From contig NZ_JADEVV010000024.1 of NCBI RefSeq assembly GCF_015207985.1, positions 1 to 56,278 on the forward strand: DNA of 56,278 nucleotides, given 5' to 3'. The notes beneath the pieces were generated by a model that was not told the DNA's origin, ran no database searches, and worked only from the letters and a program-made list of their open reading frames with translations. Both the position numbers and the translations under genes were made by a program. Shown here in pieces: positions 1 through 7,578 of the stretch (the first letter of the stretch is position 1; each line of letters starts with the position of its first letter). This DNA comes from Synechocystis salina LEGE 00031. Lineage in GTDB: Bacteria; Cyanobacteriota; Cyanobacteriia; Cyanobacteriales; Microcystaceae.

Positions 1-2
1 AA

Positions 3-107
3 ATTGAGAAGTTCTGGGCGAGACTAAAACGTTATGTTTCCCAACTTGTTAGTAATGGAGAATCGCTGATTTCTGCATTGGATATAGCGTTGAGAGAACT
101 GTCCTAA
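3..107 (+). mobile_element. IS630-family transposase, C-terminal fragment cut by window edge
   Basis: An open frame enters from the left edge and stops with TAA at 105-107. Its 34 residues begin IEKFWARLKRYVSQL, the typical end of IS630/Tc1-type DDE transposases (an I-E-x-F-W-x-x-L-K block near the C terminus). Elements of this type, such as ISY100, are common in Synechocystis. Only the 3' end is visible, so I cannot say whether the copy is intact, and I did not recognise a terminal inverted repeat after the stop. It borders the accessory gene block that follows. Confidence 0.6.
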
Positions 108-196
108 CTATCTCGTCCTTTGCTATACATGCAAGGGGTATCACAAGTTTTAATGCCAAAGGCAGTAAATTATATGACTGAAGTATTTCTCTGGGA

Positions 197-727
197 TTAG
201 CCTTCATGAAAAAATGGATCTGGAATGCTCGGATTCCTCAACTTTGCGGCGGCACCGGCGCCGGTAACTGGGAGACCCGTTGGATCGAGGAGTCCGATCT
301 GTACAAGCACATTGGCTTGGTCCCACATAATGTGCTCGTAGGCAACCTTGTCGTTTTCGATGCCAACGATCACAACAAACACGACTTCAACCCGTTTTCC
401 GGTCGGCTCAACTCCAGGAAGCATCCAGTCAATCTTGTGCGTGTGCGTAAACGAGATAATCAGTTCATCAACCAACCGTTCTTCACTACAGGTTCGAGAG
501 ACTGTTTCAAACACAACGTCTGGAGGAAAAAACTGACCAATTAGGCGCTTTGCGTAAAAGGTTCGGACGCCGCTTGGACCTTGACCACCGACCATAGTTG
601 GCACGTTCACCAAATGCGGTTGTGGAGCCATGGTCGCTAACGTTTGATCAAGGTCGCCCGCCAACTCTGCACTCATGTGGGCATTGAAGATTGCATCAAG
701 TTTTGCCTCTAAGCTGGGATCAGTCAT
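197..727 (-). CDS. SnoaL-like / NTF2-fold protein
   Basis: This 176-residue protein looks like a SnoaL-like polyketide-cyclase/NTF2-fold protein. An N-terminal helix (LEAKLDAIFNAHMSAELAGD) leads to the MAPQPHLVNVPTM strand, and later comes a YEHIMWDQANVLVQIGLL stretch typical of the family. Members are cone-shaped enzymes or binding proteins with diverse substrates, so none can be assigned. The start is supported by AAAAGGAG about 5 bases upstream of the ATG. The gene is 23 bp behind the DHFR-like gene and is the last of a colinear minus-strand series. Sequence composition and content suggest acquired, not core, DNA. Confidence 0.65.
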   Translation of the reverse strand: MTDPSLEAKLDAIFNAHMSAELAGDLDQTLATMAPQPHLVNVPTMVGGQGPSGVRTFYAKRLIGQFFPPDVVFETVSRTCSEERLVDELIISFTHTHKIDWMLPGVEPTGKRVEVVFVVIVGIENDKVAYEHIMWDQANVLVQIGLLDPTGLPVTGAGAAAKLRNPSIPDPFFHEG

Positions 728-750
728 TGCATCTCCTTTTCGCGGTTTTG

Positions 751-1302
751 TTATGCATTATTTTGGACGGTGTACTTTAGTTGGACAAAGCCAAACTCGT
801 AAGCCTTGGCTCCGACAAATGTTAGCAACACGTCTGATCCCGTCGGACCAAAGAGGGGAATTCCCTCGCCAAGAATCACCGGGATGACCGTAATTGTAAG
901 CTCATGAACCAGCCTAGCGGCCAGAAATCGCTGAATGGTGTTGCCTCCATCCACATAAATGTGAGCAACACCTTCACCAGAGAGTCGTTCGCATAATTCC
1001 CGAGGGCTTTCTGACGATTGCTGGAGTGTCTTCGGCAGTTCATCCGAGAATGTGATCGGCTTGCTGCTCATAACCACGACGGGAACATCACCATAGGGCC
1101 AAAAACTAAACGATCGCACCTTTTCGTATGAGTTGCGTCCCATCACCAATACATCGACGGACCGCATCAACGCACCGTAGCCACAATCCTCGCCCTTTGG
1201 GACTTTGGCATTGGCGGCATCCAGCCAATCAATGTCACCGTTACTGCGCGCAATATAGCCGTCGAGGCTTGTTGCAATGAAAACAGAGACTTTTGGGATC
1301 AT
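751..1302 (-). CDS. DHFR-like (RibD C-terminal domain) protein
   Basis: This 183-residue protein belongs to the dihydrofolate reductase-like/RibD C-terminal family. It shows VFIATSLDGYIAR at the N terminus, a DWLD segment, VLVMGRNSYEKV (NADP-binding GRxxYE type) and HIYVDGGNTIQRFL near residues 125-140. Such proteins bind NADPH; their physiological substrates are mostly unknown, and this is not the housekeeping folA. I chose the ATG at 1302 because the family starts directly with this strand; a TTG at 1326 would add eight residues. The coding end reads NNA-stop in AATAATGCATAACAA, which resembles the end of an integron cassette gene (see findings). Confidence 0.7.
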   Translation of the reverse strand: MIPKVSVFIATSLDGYIARSNGDIDWLDAANAKVPKGEDCGYGALMRSVDVLVMGRNSYEKVRSFSFWPYGDVPVVVMSSKPITFSDELPKTLQQSSESPRELCERLSGEGVAHIYVDGGNTIQRFLAARLVHELTITVIPVILGEGIPLFGPTGSDVLLTFVGAKAYEFGFVQLKYTVQNNA

Positions 1303-1332
1303 AGGTCGCCAGTGTGGTTTGAACAACTCTAC

Positions 1333-1797
1333 CTATATATAAACAACACGAAATCGTTCACAAACCAAAAGCATTTCTGGAGTGGGTTCCTTCCCAATTT
1401 CAAGCAATACTCGCAAAAAGTACTGCCAATGCTCTTTCCGCCAAGACTCCAGGGAACGGTCATTCTCGCCTTCTTCATAGGCAAATCGTGCATCCACTCC
1501 ACTAAATGGGCAGATCATAATTTCCGTCGTCTCAATAATGCAAGTGGGCTCACCGCTTCCATTTAATACGATTGTTTTTGCCCCTATTTCAGGCAGTTGA
1601 ATTCCCTCTGCTTCCCATTCCCACAAAGCTGAACAAGTTGCAGTTTTAGTCCCCTCCAGAACCAAATTACTCAGTTCATCTGCCAAAGCAGAAGAGTCAC
1701 CAAATTGGTGTGCCTCATAGCCCTCGTCACTCGATGCAGTATTCGAAAGTCCTGCCATATATGTCTGCCAATACCGCTCTAACTGCTCATTTCTCAT
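1333..1797 (-). CDS. ASCH domain protein
   Basis: This 154-residue protein has an ASCH fold. The clearest parts are LVLEGTKTATCSALWEWEAEG (residues about 45-65), the following strand with PEIGAKTIVLNGSGEPTCIIETTE, and EGENDRSLESWRKEHWQYF. ASCH proteins are PUA-like and thought to bind RNA or modified nucleosides; a few are amidohydrolases or RNases. Its ATG lies inside the end of the upstream GNAT gene (overlap ATGAGAAATGA), so the two are probably translationally coupled. It belongs to the minus-strand accessory series and has no obvious metabolic partner nearby. Confidence 0.7.
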   Translation of the reverse strand: MRNEQLERYWQTYMAGLSNTASSDEGYEAHQFGDSSALADELSNLVLEGTKTATCSALWEWEAEGIQLPEIGAKTIVLNGSGEPTCIIETTEIMICPFSGVDARFAYEEGENDRSLESWRKEHWQYFLRVLLEIGKEPTPEMLLVCERFRVVYI

Positions 1798-2359
1798 CGG
1801 ATTTTATTGAAGAGAGTAACCAATCTTGATGATTTAATTCAAAGGTTTCCTCAACACACCACTCACCTCTGAATTCTACTTCAAGGGAGTTCGATAACCT
1901 CATCCCTAGCCTTTTGAGAAGACGAATAGAAGATTCATTCCGGGAGTCGGTGATAGCAACAATTTTATTGATACTTCCAAGTTTAAACAGCAAATGGATT
2001 AAGGCAGATACCGCTTCTCGAGCATATCCTTTACCCTGCTCTTGCTGATTCAAAGTAAAACCAACTTCCACATTGGTTGGATCTTTTGCGTAAATTTGCA
2101 TGCCTATGTCGCCGATCAGTAAGTTAGATTGTTTATAGGCGATCGCCATTTGAAACCACTCACCAGGTATCCCGATTGCTGCTGTCTGCATTTCCTTGAT
2201 AAAAGTTTTCCCTTCAGCTTCGGAGAGCATCGACCAACCTTGAAATTGCGCTACTTGAGGGTCTTGGCGGTAAGCTAGAAACCGCTCCAGATCTACATCA
2301 ATAAACCGACGCAGAATCAGTCTTTCAGTTGATTGGGGTAGAAAGTTCGCGGGAAACAA
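1787..2359 (-). CDS. GNAT N-acetyltransferase, RimJ/RimL type
   Basis: This 190-residue protein is an acetyltransferase of the RimJ/RimL class. It has the N-terminal STERLILRRFIDVDLERFLAY block, the VGFTLNQQEQGKGYAREAVSALIHLLF acetyl-CoA loop (Q/G-x-G-Y/A region) and NESSIRLLKRLGMR near residues 140-155. Relatives acetylate ribosomal-protein N termini, antibiotics or small amines; the substrate here is unknown. The frame starts at a TTG with GGAG about 10 bases upstream, and I see no better ATG. The gene contains the only complete HIP1 octamer I found in the first 3.8 kb. The 140 bp before it carry short inverted repeats. Confidence 0.75.
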   Translation of the reverse strand: MFPANFLPQSTERLILRRFIDVDLERFLAYRQDPQVAQFQGWSMLSEAEGKTFIKEMQTAAIGIPGEWFQMAIAYKQSNLLIGDIGMQIYAKDPTNVEVGFTLNQQEQGKGYAREAVSALIHLLFKLGSINKIVAITDSRNESSIRLLKRLGMRLSNSLEVEFRGEWCVEETFELNHQDWLLSSIKSDEK

Positions 2360-2499
2360 TAAAATTTCACTCCAGGATCATTGATTGACAGGACTTGGTC
2401 AAGGCCTGCGGGCCAATATTCCGTTCAGTCCCTAGCCGCCGCTAGTAACCTCTCAAACTTAACCAAGACACTCCATGGGGTTAGTATGCCAGCGGATTA

Positions 2500-3111
2500 T
2501 TAGGCATTATTTCTTGTCATTTTTATATATCCAGGAATATTTTCAAAATCTTTGAACCACCTCTGAATATTCAGATATTTAGACAGATCGAAACCACCTT
2601 CATCGGCGACATGGGTGTATGCATACAGACTGATGTCAGCGATTGTTGCGTTAGCACCAAGAAAAAATTTATTCTCAACGAGGTGTTTCTCCATTACTGA
2701 AAGCGCTTTATGGCCACCAATTTGTTTGGCATGATATTCTGCTTCCCGCTCTTTCGGCAATCCTAAGTACTTGTTGATGTACCTTGCTGTTGCGATGTAC
2801 GGCTCATGACTATACTGCTCAAAAAATTGCCATTGTAAGACTTTAGCTTTTTCATACCTATCTTGTGGTAAAAACTCAGTGTTCTCTGCTAAGTAGTTCA
2901 ATATCGCATTGGATTCCCAGAGGTACCTACCATCACCCAAGTCAATGACTGGTATTCTTGCATTTGGATTCATTTTCCTGAATTCTTCGGTGTGAGTTTC
3001 ACTGGCAAGGATATCAACATGAACCCATTCGTGATCAATACCAAGAAACTCCATTAACAATTTGATTTTGTAGCAATTGCCGGACAACATATCTCCAAAA
3101 ACGGTATACAT
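2500..3111 (-). CDS. glutathione S-transferase family protein
   Basis: This 203-residue protein has a GST layout. A thioredoxin-like N-terminal domain (MYTVFGDMLSGNCYKIKLL, then the NARIPVIDLGDG cis-proline turn and WESNAILNYLAE, the glutathione-binding E/S-N/A signature) is followed by a helical C-terminal domain with ATIADISLYAYTHVADEGG. The likely role is glutathione conjugation or peroxide/xenobiotic handling; the subclass is unknown. I start at the ATG at 3111 because GGAGGAAG lies 7 bases upstream, rather than at the longer frame. The last residues are NNA and the stop sits in AATAATGCCTAATAA, nearly the same as the end of the DHFR-like gene. Confidence 0.8.
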   Translation of the reverse strand: MYTVFGDMLSGNCYKIKLLMEFLGIDHEWVHVDILASETHTEEFRKMNPNARIPVIDLGDGRYLWESNAILNYLAENTEFLPQDRYEKAKVLQWQFFEQYSHEPYIATARYINKYLGLPKEREAEYHAKQIGGHKALSVMEKHLVENKFFLGANATIADISLYAYTHVADEGGFDLSKYLNIQRWFKDFENIPGYIKMTRNNA

Positions 3112-3141
3112 AGAGTTTTCTTCCTCCAAGCTTTATGCGCA

Positions 3142-3591
3142 TTACTTAAGTTCAATATATAATCTTAATCTATCTTTATGCTGTACACCATTTTCGAAGA
3201 TTGGCTCCGAATAATTTACTAGAAAATGATCTTTCACGACAGAATCCACCCTAAAGCCAATACGCTGATAATAGGTAAGCTGATAGCCGAATGTACCAGT
3301 GCCCAACTCTACGCGATACACGTTTTTTTTAGCTAATTCATTTAAGGTAAACTTCAGCAATCCGGATCCGATACCTTGTTGTTGAAAGCTTGGATAAACG
3401 GAGATATTGAATATTTCAACAATGCTATCGTGAATTGGCTTAGCAATACAGGCACCAACAATCCGCCCATTACGCTTGGCTACGTAACACCACGAATCGC
3501 TTAAATATGAGTGGATACTTTGTTCAGAAGGATCAGCCTCAAGCAAAAGCTGAATAGGGATTTCTGTAGGCTTTACTTCCGAATATTCCAT
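3142..3591 (-). CDS. GNAT N-acetyltransferase
   Basis: This 149-residue protein is a single GNAT domain. The strand WCYVAKRNGRIVGACIA is followed by IFNISVYPSFQQQGIGSGLLKF (the Q-x-x-G-I-G acetyl-CoA pyrophosphate loop) and YYQRIGFRVDSVVKDHFL near the end. The substrate is unknown; similar proteins acetylate polyamines or small molecules. I use the ATG at 3591 because GAGGTG precedes it closely; an ATG at 3609 would add six residues. It lies between the 65-aa orphan and the GST gene, 30 bp before the latter, in one colinear transcription unit. Confidence 0.75.
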   Translation of the reverse strand: MEYSEVKPTEIPIQLLLEADPSEQSIHSYLSDSWCYVAKRNGRIVGACIAKPIHDSIVEIFNISVYPSFQQQGIGSGLLKFTLNELAKKNVYRVELGTGTFGYQLTYYQRIGFRVDSVVKDHFLVNYSEPIFENGVQHKDRLRLYIELK

Positions 3592-3611
3592 TTTCACCTC
3601 GAAGCACATAA

Positions 3612-3809
3612 CTAATCATCAGTGACGACAAAGTGTTTTGTTGAACCTTTGAGTTGAGCTTCGAGTACAAACATGGGAAGAAGATAAGTCTTATGAAGAT
3701 AAACTACTACAGCTTTTGTTGCTATTCGAAATTCATCTCGGCACCCAATCCAAGATTCGAGTGGGAGCCTTCTTTTGACACTTAGGTAAGGGAGATAGTG
3801 TAATTCCAT
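3612..3809 (-). CDS. 65-aa orphan coupled to glbN
   Basis: This frame encodes 65 residues that I do not recognise. Its ATG overlaps the glbN stop as TAATG, an arrangement that favours reinitiation after glbN, and its own stop lies just before the next gene's alternative ATG. The sequence is basic and hydrophobic in the middle (VVVYLHKTYLLPMFVLEAQL) without a clear membrane span or motif. It could be a real small protein, a remnant of a longer gene or a junction product formed when glbN was joined to the accessory block. Codon use alone does not settle this. Confidence 0.35.
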   Translation of the reverse strand: MELHYLPYLSVKRRLPLESWIGCRDEFRIATKAVVVYLHKTYLLPMFVLEAQLKGSTKHFVVTDD

Positions 3810-4183
3810 TACTGATTCAAGACATCACGCTTATGTTGGGGAGCAGCGGCGATGGCGGCAACCTGGGCCCTCAATTCTTCTGAGACCCCCAGTTCCTCCA
3901 GGGTGATCATTAAGTCTTCGGCTACGGCATCGAAGTGTTCACTTTTGAGACCATGGTTTTGCACCAGTGCTTGATGGGCTTCCCGCATATAGCGCCCATC
4001 ATATTTGTCTGTGCCGCCAAAGGCATAGGTCAAAAAATCCTTTTGGTGTGCCCTCTGCTTGGCCATATCCACATTGGCAAAGAAATGCTTGATCCGGTCA
4101 TCCTGGAGCACCCGCTCATAAAATTTATCAACGGCTAGATCTACCGCCGCCGCACCGCCTAGTTGATCAAATAAGGTCGTCAT
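3809..4183 (-). CDS. glbN: group 1 truncated haemoglobin (GlbN)
   Basis: This 124-residue protein is a group 1 (N type) 2/2 haemoglobin, very close to the Synechocystis GlbN I remember. It has the FDQLGG and YERVLQDDRIKHFF starts, His46 at E10, proximal His70 in MREAHQ and His117 near the C terminus. In GlbN, His46 and His70 are the two haem ligands, and His117 can bond covalently to the haem vinyl group, so all three special residues are kept. Cyanobacterial GlbN is linked to protection against reactive nitrogen species. It follows norB on the same strand after 74 bp without a clear terminator, which supports a role in NO handling. Confidence 0.93.
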   Translation of the reverse strand: MTTLFDQLGGAAAVDLAVDKFYERVLQDDRIKHFFANVDMAKQRAHQKDFLTYAFGGTDKYDGRYMREAHQALVQNHGLKSEHFDAVAEDLMITLEELGVSEELRAQVAAIAAAPQHKRDVLNQ

Positions 4184-4257
4184 GGGTTTTTCTTGAGAAT
4201 AAAGAATTATTGAAAGATTTCTGGTTTCTTGAAGAAGCCATAGATAGGAATTAGAAC

Positions 4258-6570
4258 CTATTGACCCTCTACAGCGGGGCTAATTGCTTCAGATGGGCCT
4301 AGTTGAGTAGGCTGATGGAAAACGGAGTATACCGCTCGCTCAGTAAACACCACTATGGCGATCGCCCCTAAGGTAAACACAATATCGCCTGGGATACGCA
4401 ACCATACCGTCCACTGCATCCAGGGTGAACCAATTACCTCCGCACTGCGGGCATACCAGGTACCCTGGTTAATCGATTGCATAAGCTGGTAAAAGCCATT
4501 GGGAATCAAGCCCAAGACCATCATCATCCCTAGACCACCATTGAGGCTCCAAAAGGAGAACCGCAAAATTTTCTCATTCCAGGCCCGGTCCGGCACAATT
4601 TCCCGCAGAGAGAAAAGCATTAAGGCGATCGCCAAACAGCCATAGACTCCAAACAGAGCACTGTGGGCATGGATGGGGGTGGTGTTAAGTCCCTGGGAAT
4701 AGTAGAGGACGATGGGCGGGTTAATCAAAAAACCAAAGACCCCTGCACCGACGAGGTTCCAGAAACAAGTAGCCAAAAAGAATCGCAAAGGCCAGCGGTA
4801 GAAACGCTCGGCTTGCTGAGACATACGCAGGGTCTTCACCACCTCAAAGCCAATTAAGGTAAGGGGAACCACCTCTAAGGCAGAAGCCACTGCCCCCATG
4901 GCCGCAATAAATGACGGTGTGCCAGCAAAGTACAGGTGGTGTAGGGTGCCGATCACACCACTGCCCAAGTACAAAATTGTAGTTAGGTAAGTAGCGCGCA
5001 ACGCTGAAGACTTTTTCAGAAATCCGAGTTCGCTACAGAGGTAGGCAATGGTCACCGTGGCAAACACTTCAAAGAAGCCTTCTACCCACAGATGCACCAC
5101 CCACCAACGCCAGTATTCCGCCATGCTGAGGGAAGTATGGTTGTTATACATCAACCCTGAAGCATAGAAGAGGGGAATGGTAATGGCACTGTAGAAAAAG
5201 AAATGGTTTAGCCCAGTTTTATTGCCTTCGGCCTTGATGGCAGGGCGTAGGGCCCGAAACATTAACCACAGCCAAAAGACCATGCCACCGATCAGCAACA
5301 ACTGCCAAAGACGACCCAGTTCCACATACTCATAGCCCTGGTGCCCAAACATAAAGCTGTTGTCGCCGGTGAGAAAGCCCTGAACACTAGCCCAAGAGCC
5401 AATTAAGGAACCTACGACTACCACCGTTAGGGCAATGAGCAAGGCACCGTTGCCCCAGACTTGACCCTTGGGTTCTTGTTTACCAAAACGAGGAGCAAAA
5501 TATAGTCCTGCTGCCAGCCAGCAGGTGGCAATCCAAAACACGGCTAGCTGTAGGTGCCAAGTGCGGGATGCGGCGTAGGGCAAATATTGCTGGAGGGGTA
5601 AGCCGTAAAAGCCGTCCCCTTCCACTGCATAGTGGGCAGTGACCATACCCATGGCAATCTGCACTCCAAACAAAGCCATGGCCACCCCAAAGAAAAGACT
5701 GGTGGCTTTTTGGCTAGGGGTAGCAATACGAATGGCGGGGCGATCGGCTACAATCTGCACTTCATCGGCTTCTTCCTGGGTGAGGTAGATGAAAAGAAAA
5801 GCGGCGATCGCAAAAATCAGCACCATCACCGACACAATTGACCACACTAAAAATTGCCCTGGGGGTTGATTACCAATCAGGTCATCGTGGGGCCAGTTTG
5901 CTGTATAGGAGAAAGGGGCATGGGGTCGATTGGTTGCCGCCGCCCAAGCCGTCCAGACAAAAAACGTAGTGACATCATGAATATCCTGCTCGCTCTTAAA
6001 CCAGCCATCGGGGATGGAATGAATTCGTGACCCATGGGCTAATAGCTCTTGATAGTCGGCAAATACCTGCTTGAGACCCTCGGCTTGAGCGGCGGTAAGT
6101 GCTAGAGTATCGGTCTCCCCATCATAGCGGTTGGGCTTAAACTGCTCCTGCACCTGAGCTTCTAGCAATGCCCGATCTGAGGCACTGAGAGCTTCAAGGT
6201 CAGCTTGGGAGAAACCGGGATCATTGGCGTAGAGGACCCCTGCTGTGGCTAGTCCCCAACGGTGCAAAACATCCGATGTCCAGTCGGGAGCTAGATAACT
6301 GCCGTGGCCCCAAACACTGCCCACGTGCTGGCCGCCCCTACCCAGGTAGGTAACCTGGCCATTTTCCACATCGGCAGCGGTGAAAATAGTCTCCTGTTGA
6401 GGTGATTGGACTAGGCCGGGATGGGGGGGAGCATATTTAGAAATAGCCGCCCCGGCCCCCAGTAAAACACTGAAGGTGATAACACAGACAAGTATCAGCC
6501 ATACCGGTAAATTAAAGCTTCTAGACCGGTTACGATCCAGGGTCATAACCTCAAGGGATGGATTAGCCAT
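4258..6570 (-). CDS. norB: quinol-dependent nitric oxide reductase (qNOR)
   Basis: This 770-residue membrane protein reduces 2 NO to N2O with electrons from quinol. After one N-terminal span (about 19-42) comes a long exposed domain (about 55-225) with GHGSYLAPDW and QPPGQFLVWS. The catalytic haem-copper oxidase-like subunit with about 12 further spans follows; His pairs in YNNHTSL, WWVVHLWVEGFFE, TLHHLYFAG and HAHSALFGVYG fit the metal sites. The fused N-terminal domain has no CXXCH haem c site, which marks the quinol type rather than cytochrome c type. PCC 6803 has such a gene (sll0450, from memory). Here glbN follows it directly, suggesting a common NO-detoxification transcript. Confidence 0.92.
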   Translation of the reverse strand: MANPSLEVMTLDRNRSRSFNLPVWLILVCVITFSVLLGAGAAISKYAPPHPGLVQSPQQETIFTAADVENGQVTYLGRGGQHVGSVWGHGSYLAPDWTSDVLHRWGLATAGVLYANDPGFSQADLEALSASDRALLEAQVQEQFKPNRYDGETDTLALTAAQAEGLKQVFADYQELLAHGSRIHSIPDGWFKSEQDIHDVTTFFVWTAWAAATNRPHAPFSYTANWPHDDLIGNQPPGQFLVWSIVSVMVLIFAIAAFLFIYLTQEEADEVQIVADRPAIRIATPSQKATSLFFGVAMALFGVQIAMGMVTAHYAVEGDGFYGLPLQQYLPYAASRTWHLQLAVFWIATCWLAAGLYFAPRFGKQEPKGQVWGNGALLIALTVVVVGSLIGSWASVQGFLTGDNSFMFGHQGYEYVELGRLWQLLLIGGMVFWLWLMFRALRPAIKAEGNKTGLNHFFFYSAITIPLFYASGLMYNNHTSLSMAEYWRWWVVHLWVEGFFEVFATVTIAYLCSELGFLKKSSALRATYLTTILYLGSGVIGTLHHLYFAGTPSFIAAMGAVASALEVVPLTLIGFEVVKTLRMSQQAERFYRWPLRFFLATCFWNLVGAGVFGFLINPPIVLYYSQGLNTTPIHAHSALFGVYGCLAIALMLFSLREIVPDRAWNEKILRFSFWSLNGGLGMMMVLGLIPNGFYQLMQSINQGTWYARSAEVIGSPWMQWTVWLRIPGDIVFTLGAIAIVVFTERAVYSVFHQPTQLGPSEAISPAVEGQ

Positions 6571-7023
6571 GGTTACAAAGGATGTTTGAAATTTTTCCGT
6601 TGACGCAATTCAGATATTCAGATATGGAGATTTATTTTGGATAGATCTACCTATTCAAGGTCAGTTCGAGCCTAATGTGGCTTGATGTCGCTATTTTGCG
6701 CCAGTCTAACAGACAGATCCCAGCTTCTTCATGAGCTAGCTCATAGTTGGAGAGTGGAGTTCAGCCGTTACAGCTCATGCCCGTAACGAAGTCAGAATCA
6801 GCTTGCCCGACCAACACCAGCACCACAAGAGTTCAATCAAAGGAATCGCAGCATAGTTGAGTTACCAGTGGAGGATTGGAAATCTTAACCGTTTCGCACA
6901 ATGACTCAAAACTGGCCCACTGCCGATCGCCAATCCCAGTGGCTAGGGACCTCAGTTTTGTTGGATACTATTGCCGTGGGACAATTTGCCCGCTGTTTTT
7001 CCTTGGTAAGGGTATCGACTTAA
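6571..7023. promoter_or_regulatory. norB upstream region, divergent to the DUF2854 gene
   Basis: This 453-bp gap separates norB from the divergent DUF2854 gene, so it should carry both promoters. The clearest element is the perfect 14-base palindrome at 6731-6744 (see next entry). A 40-codon frame runs from 6901 to 7023 and ends against the DUF2854 ATG, but it has no recognisable motif and I do not call it a gene. I see no tRNA or repeat in the stretch. Confidence 0.4.
6731..6744. promoter_or_regulatory. palindromic operator candidate upstream of norB
   Basis: ATGAGCTAGCTCAT is a perfect 14-base inverted repeat about 160 bp before the norB start. A half site, AGCTCATG, recurs at 6772-6779. 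It does not match the FNR/Dnr (TTGAT-N4-ATCAA) or NtcA (GTA-N8-TAC) patterns. Regulation of norB or of the divergent gene through this site is an inference. Confidence 0.35.
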
Positions 7024-7578
7024 ATGCTTCCTAAAATTTCTTTGGCCGCAGTGGGCTTAACGGTAGGGGGAATCCTCACCATCACAGGATTTGTGGCCTA
7101 CGCCCTGGACTATGCCACCCTCAACCTGGCTGGTTTTTTCTATGGCATTCCCCTGGTATTGGGAGGATTGGCCCTGAAAGCAGCGGAGTTGAAACCCATT
7201 CCCTTTAGTCAGCCGACCCCGGAAAAAATTGTCGCCCTACGGAATCAACTGGCTACGCCCACCCAAAACCAAATTCGTAAGGATGTGACCCGTTATCGTT
7301 ATGGCCAGGAAGCCCACCTGGACGAATCCCTGGAGCGCCTAGGGTTGAGCCCCACCGATGAGGAAAGACCAGTACTAACTAGCCTTTTGGAACAGGACTG
7401 GGAAGGAAAATACGTGCTCACCCTAACCTTTACCTCCCCCTTTATTAGTCTGGAAACTTGGCAAGAAAAGCAGGAAAAAATTGCCAAATTCTTCGGCCCC
7501 GACCTGGAGGTTACCGTCGCCGAACCGGAAGAAAAGGTGGTGACGGTGAACCTAATTTCCCAATTAACCCTCCCGTAA
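7024..7578 (+). CDS. DUF2854 family membrane protein
   Basis: This 184-residue protein has the features of the cyanobacterial/plastid DUF2854 family. Two hydrophobic spans lie at about 8-28 and 35-52 ([43 protein letters not shown] region), followed by a soluble domain with [23 protein letters not shown] and an alpha/beta end. The function is unknown; the architecture suggests a membrane-anchored protein with a stromal/cytoplasmic domain. PCC 6803 has an equivalent (slr0565, from memory). Its 3' end overlaps the acs 3' end by 15 bp in convergent orientation. Confidence 0.85.
   Translation: MLPKISLAAVGLTVGGILTITGFVAYALDYATLNLAGFFYGIPLVLGGLALKAAELKPIPFSQPTPEKIVALRNQLATPTQNQIRKDVTRYRYGQEAHLDESLERLGLSPTDEERPVLTSLLEQDWEGKYVLTLTFTSPFISLETWQEKQEKIAKFFGPDLEVTVAEPEEKVVTVNLISQLTLP

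Noticed and set aside
206-544. Plus-strand 112-codon frame opposite the SnoaL-like gene
   Set aside because: It is antisense to a gene with a good ribosome site and family match, and has no recognisable protein features.
2360-2499. Complete attC site between the GST and RimJ-like GNAT genes
   Set aside because: Short inverted repeats and a GCCTAATAAT start are present, but I cannot build a full paired attC with matching core sites, so I only mention the boundary similarity.
6901-7023. 40-codon frame ending at the DUF2854 start
   Set aside because: No motif, no ribosome site and an upstream stop; probably accidental.
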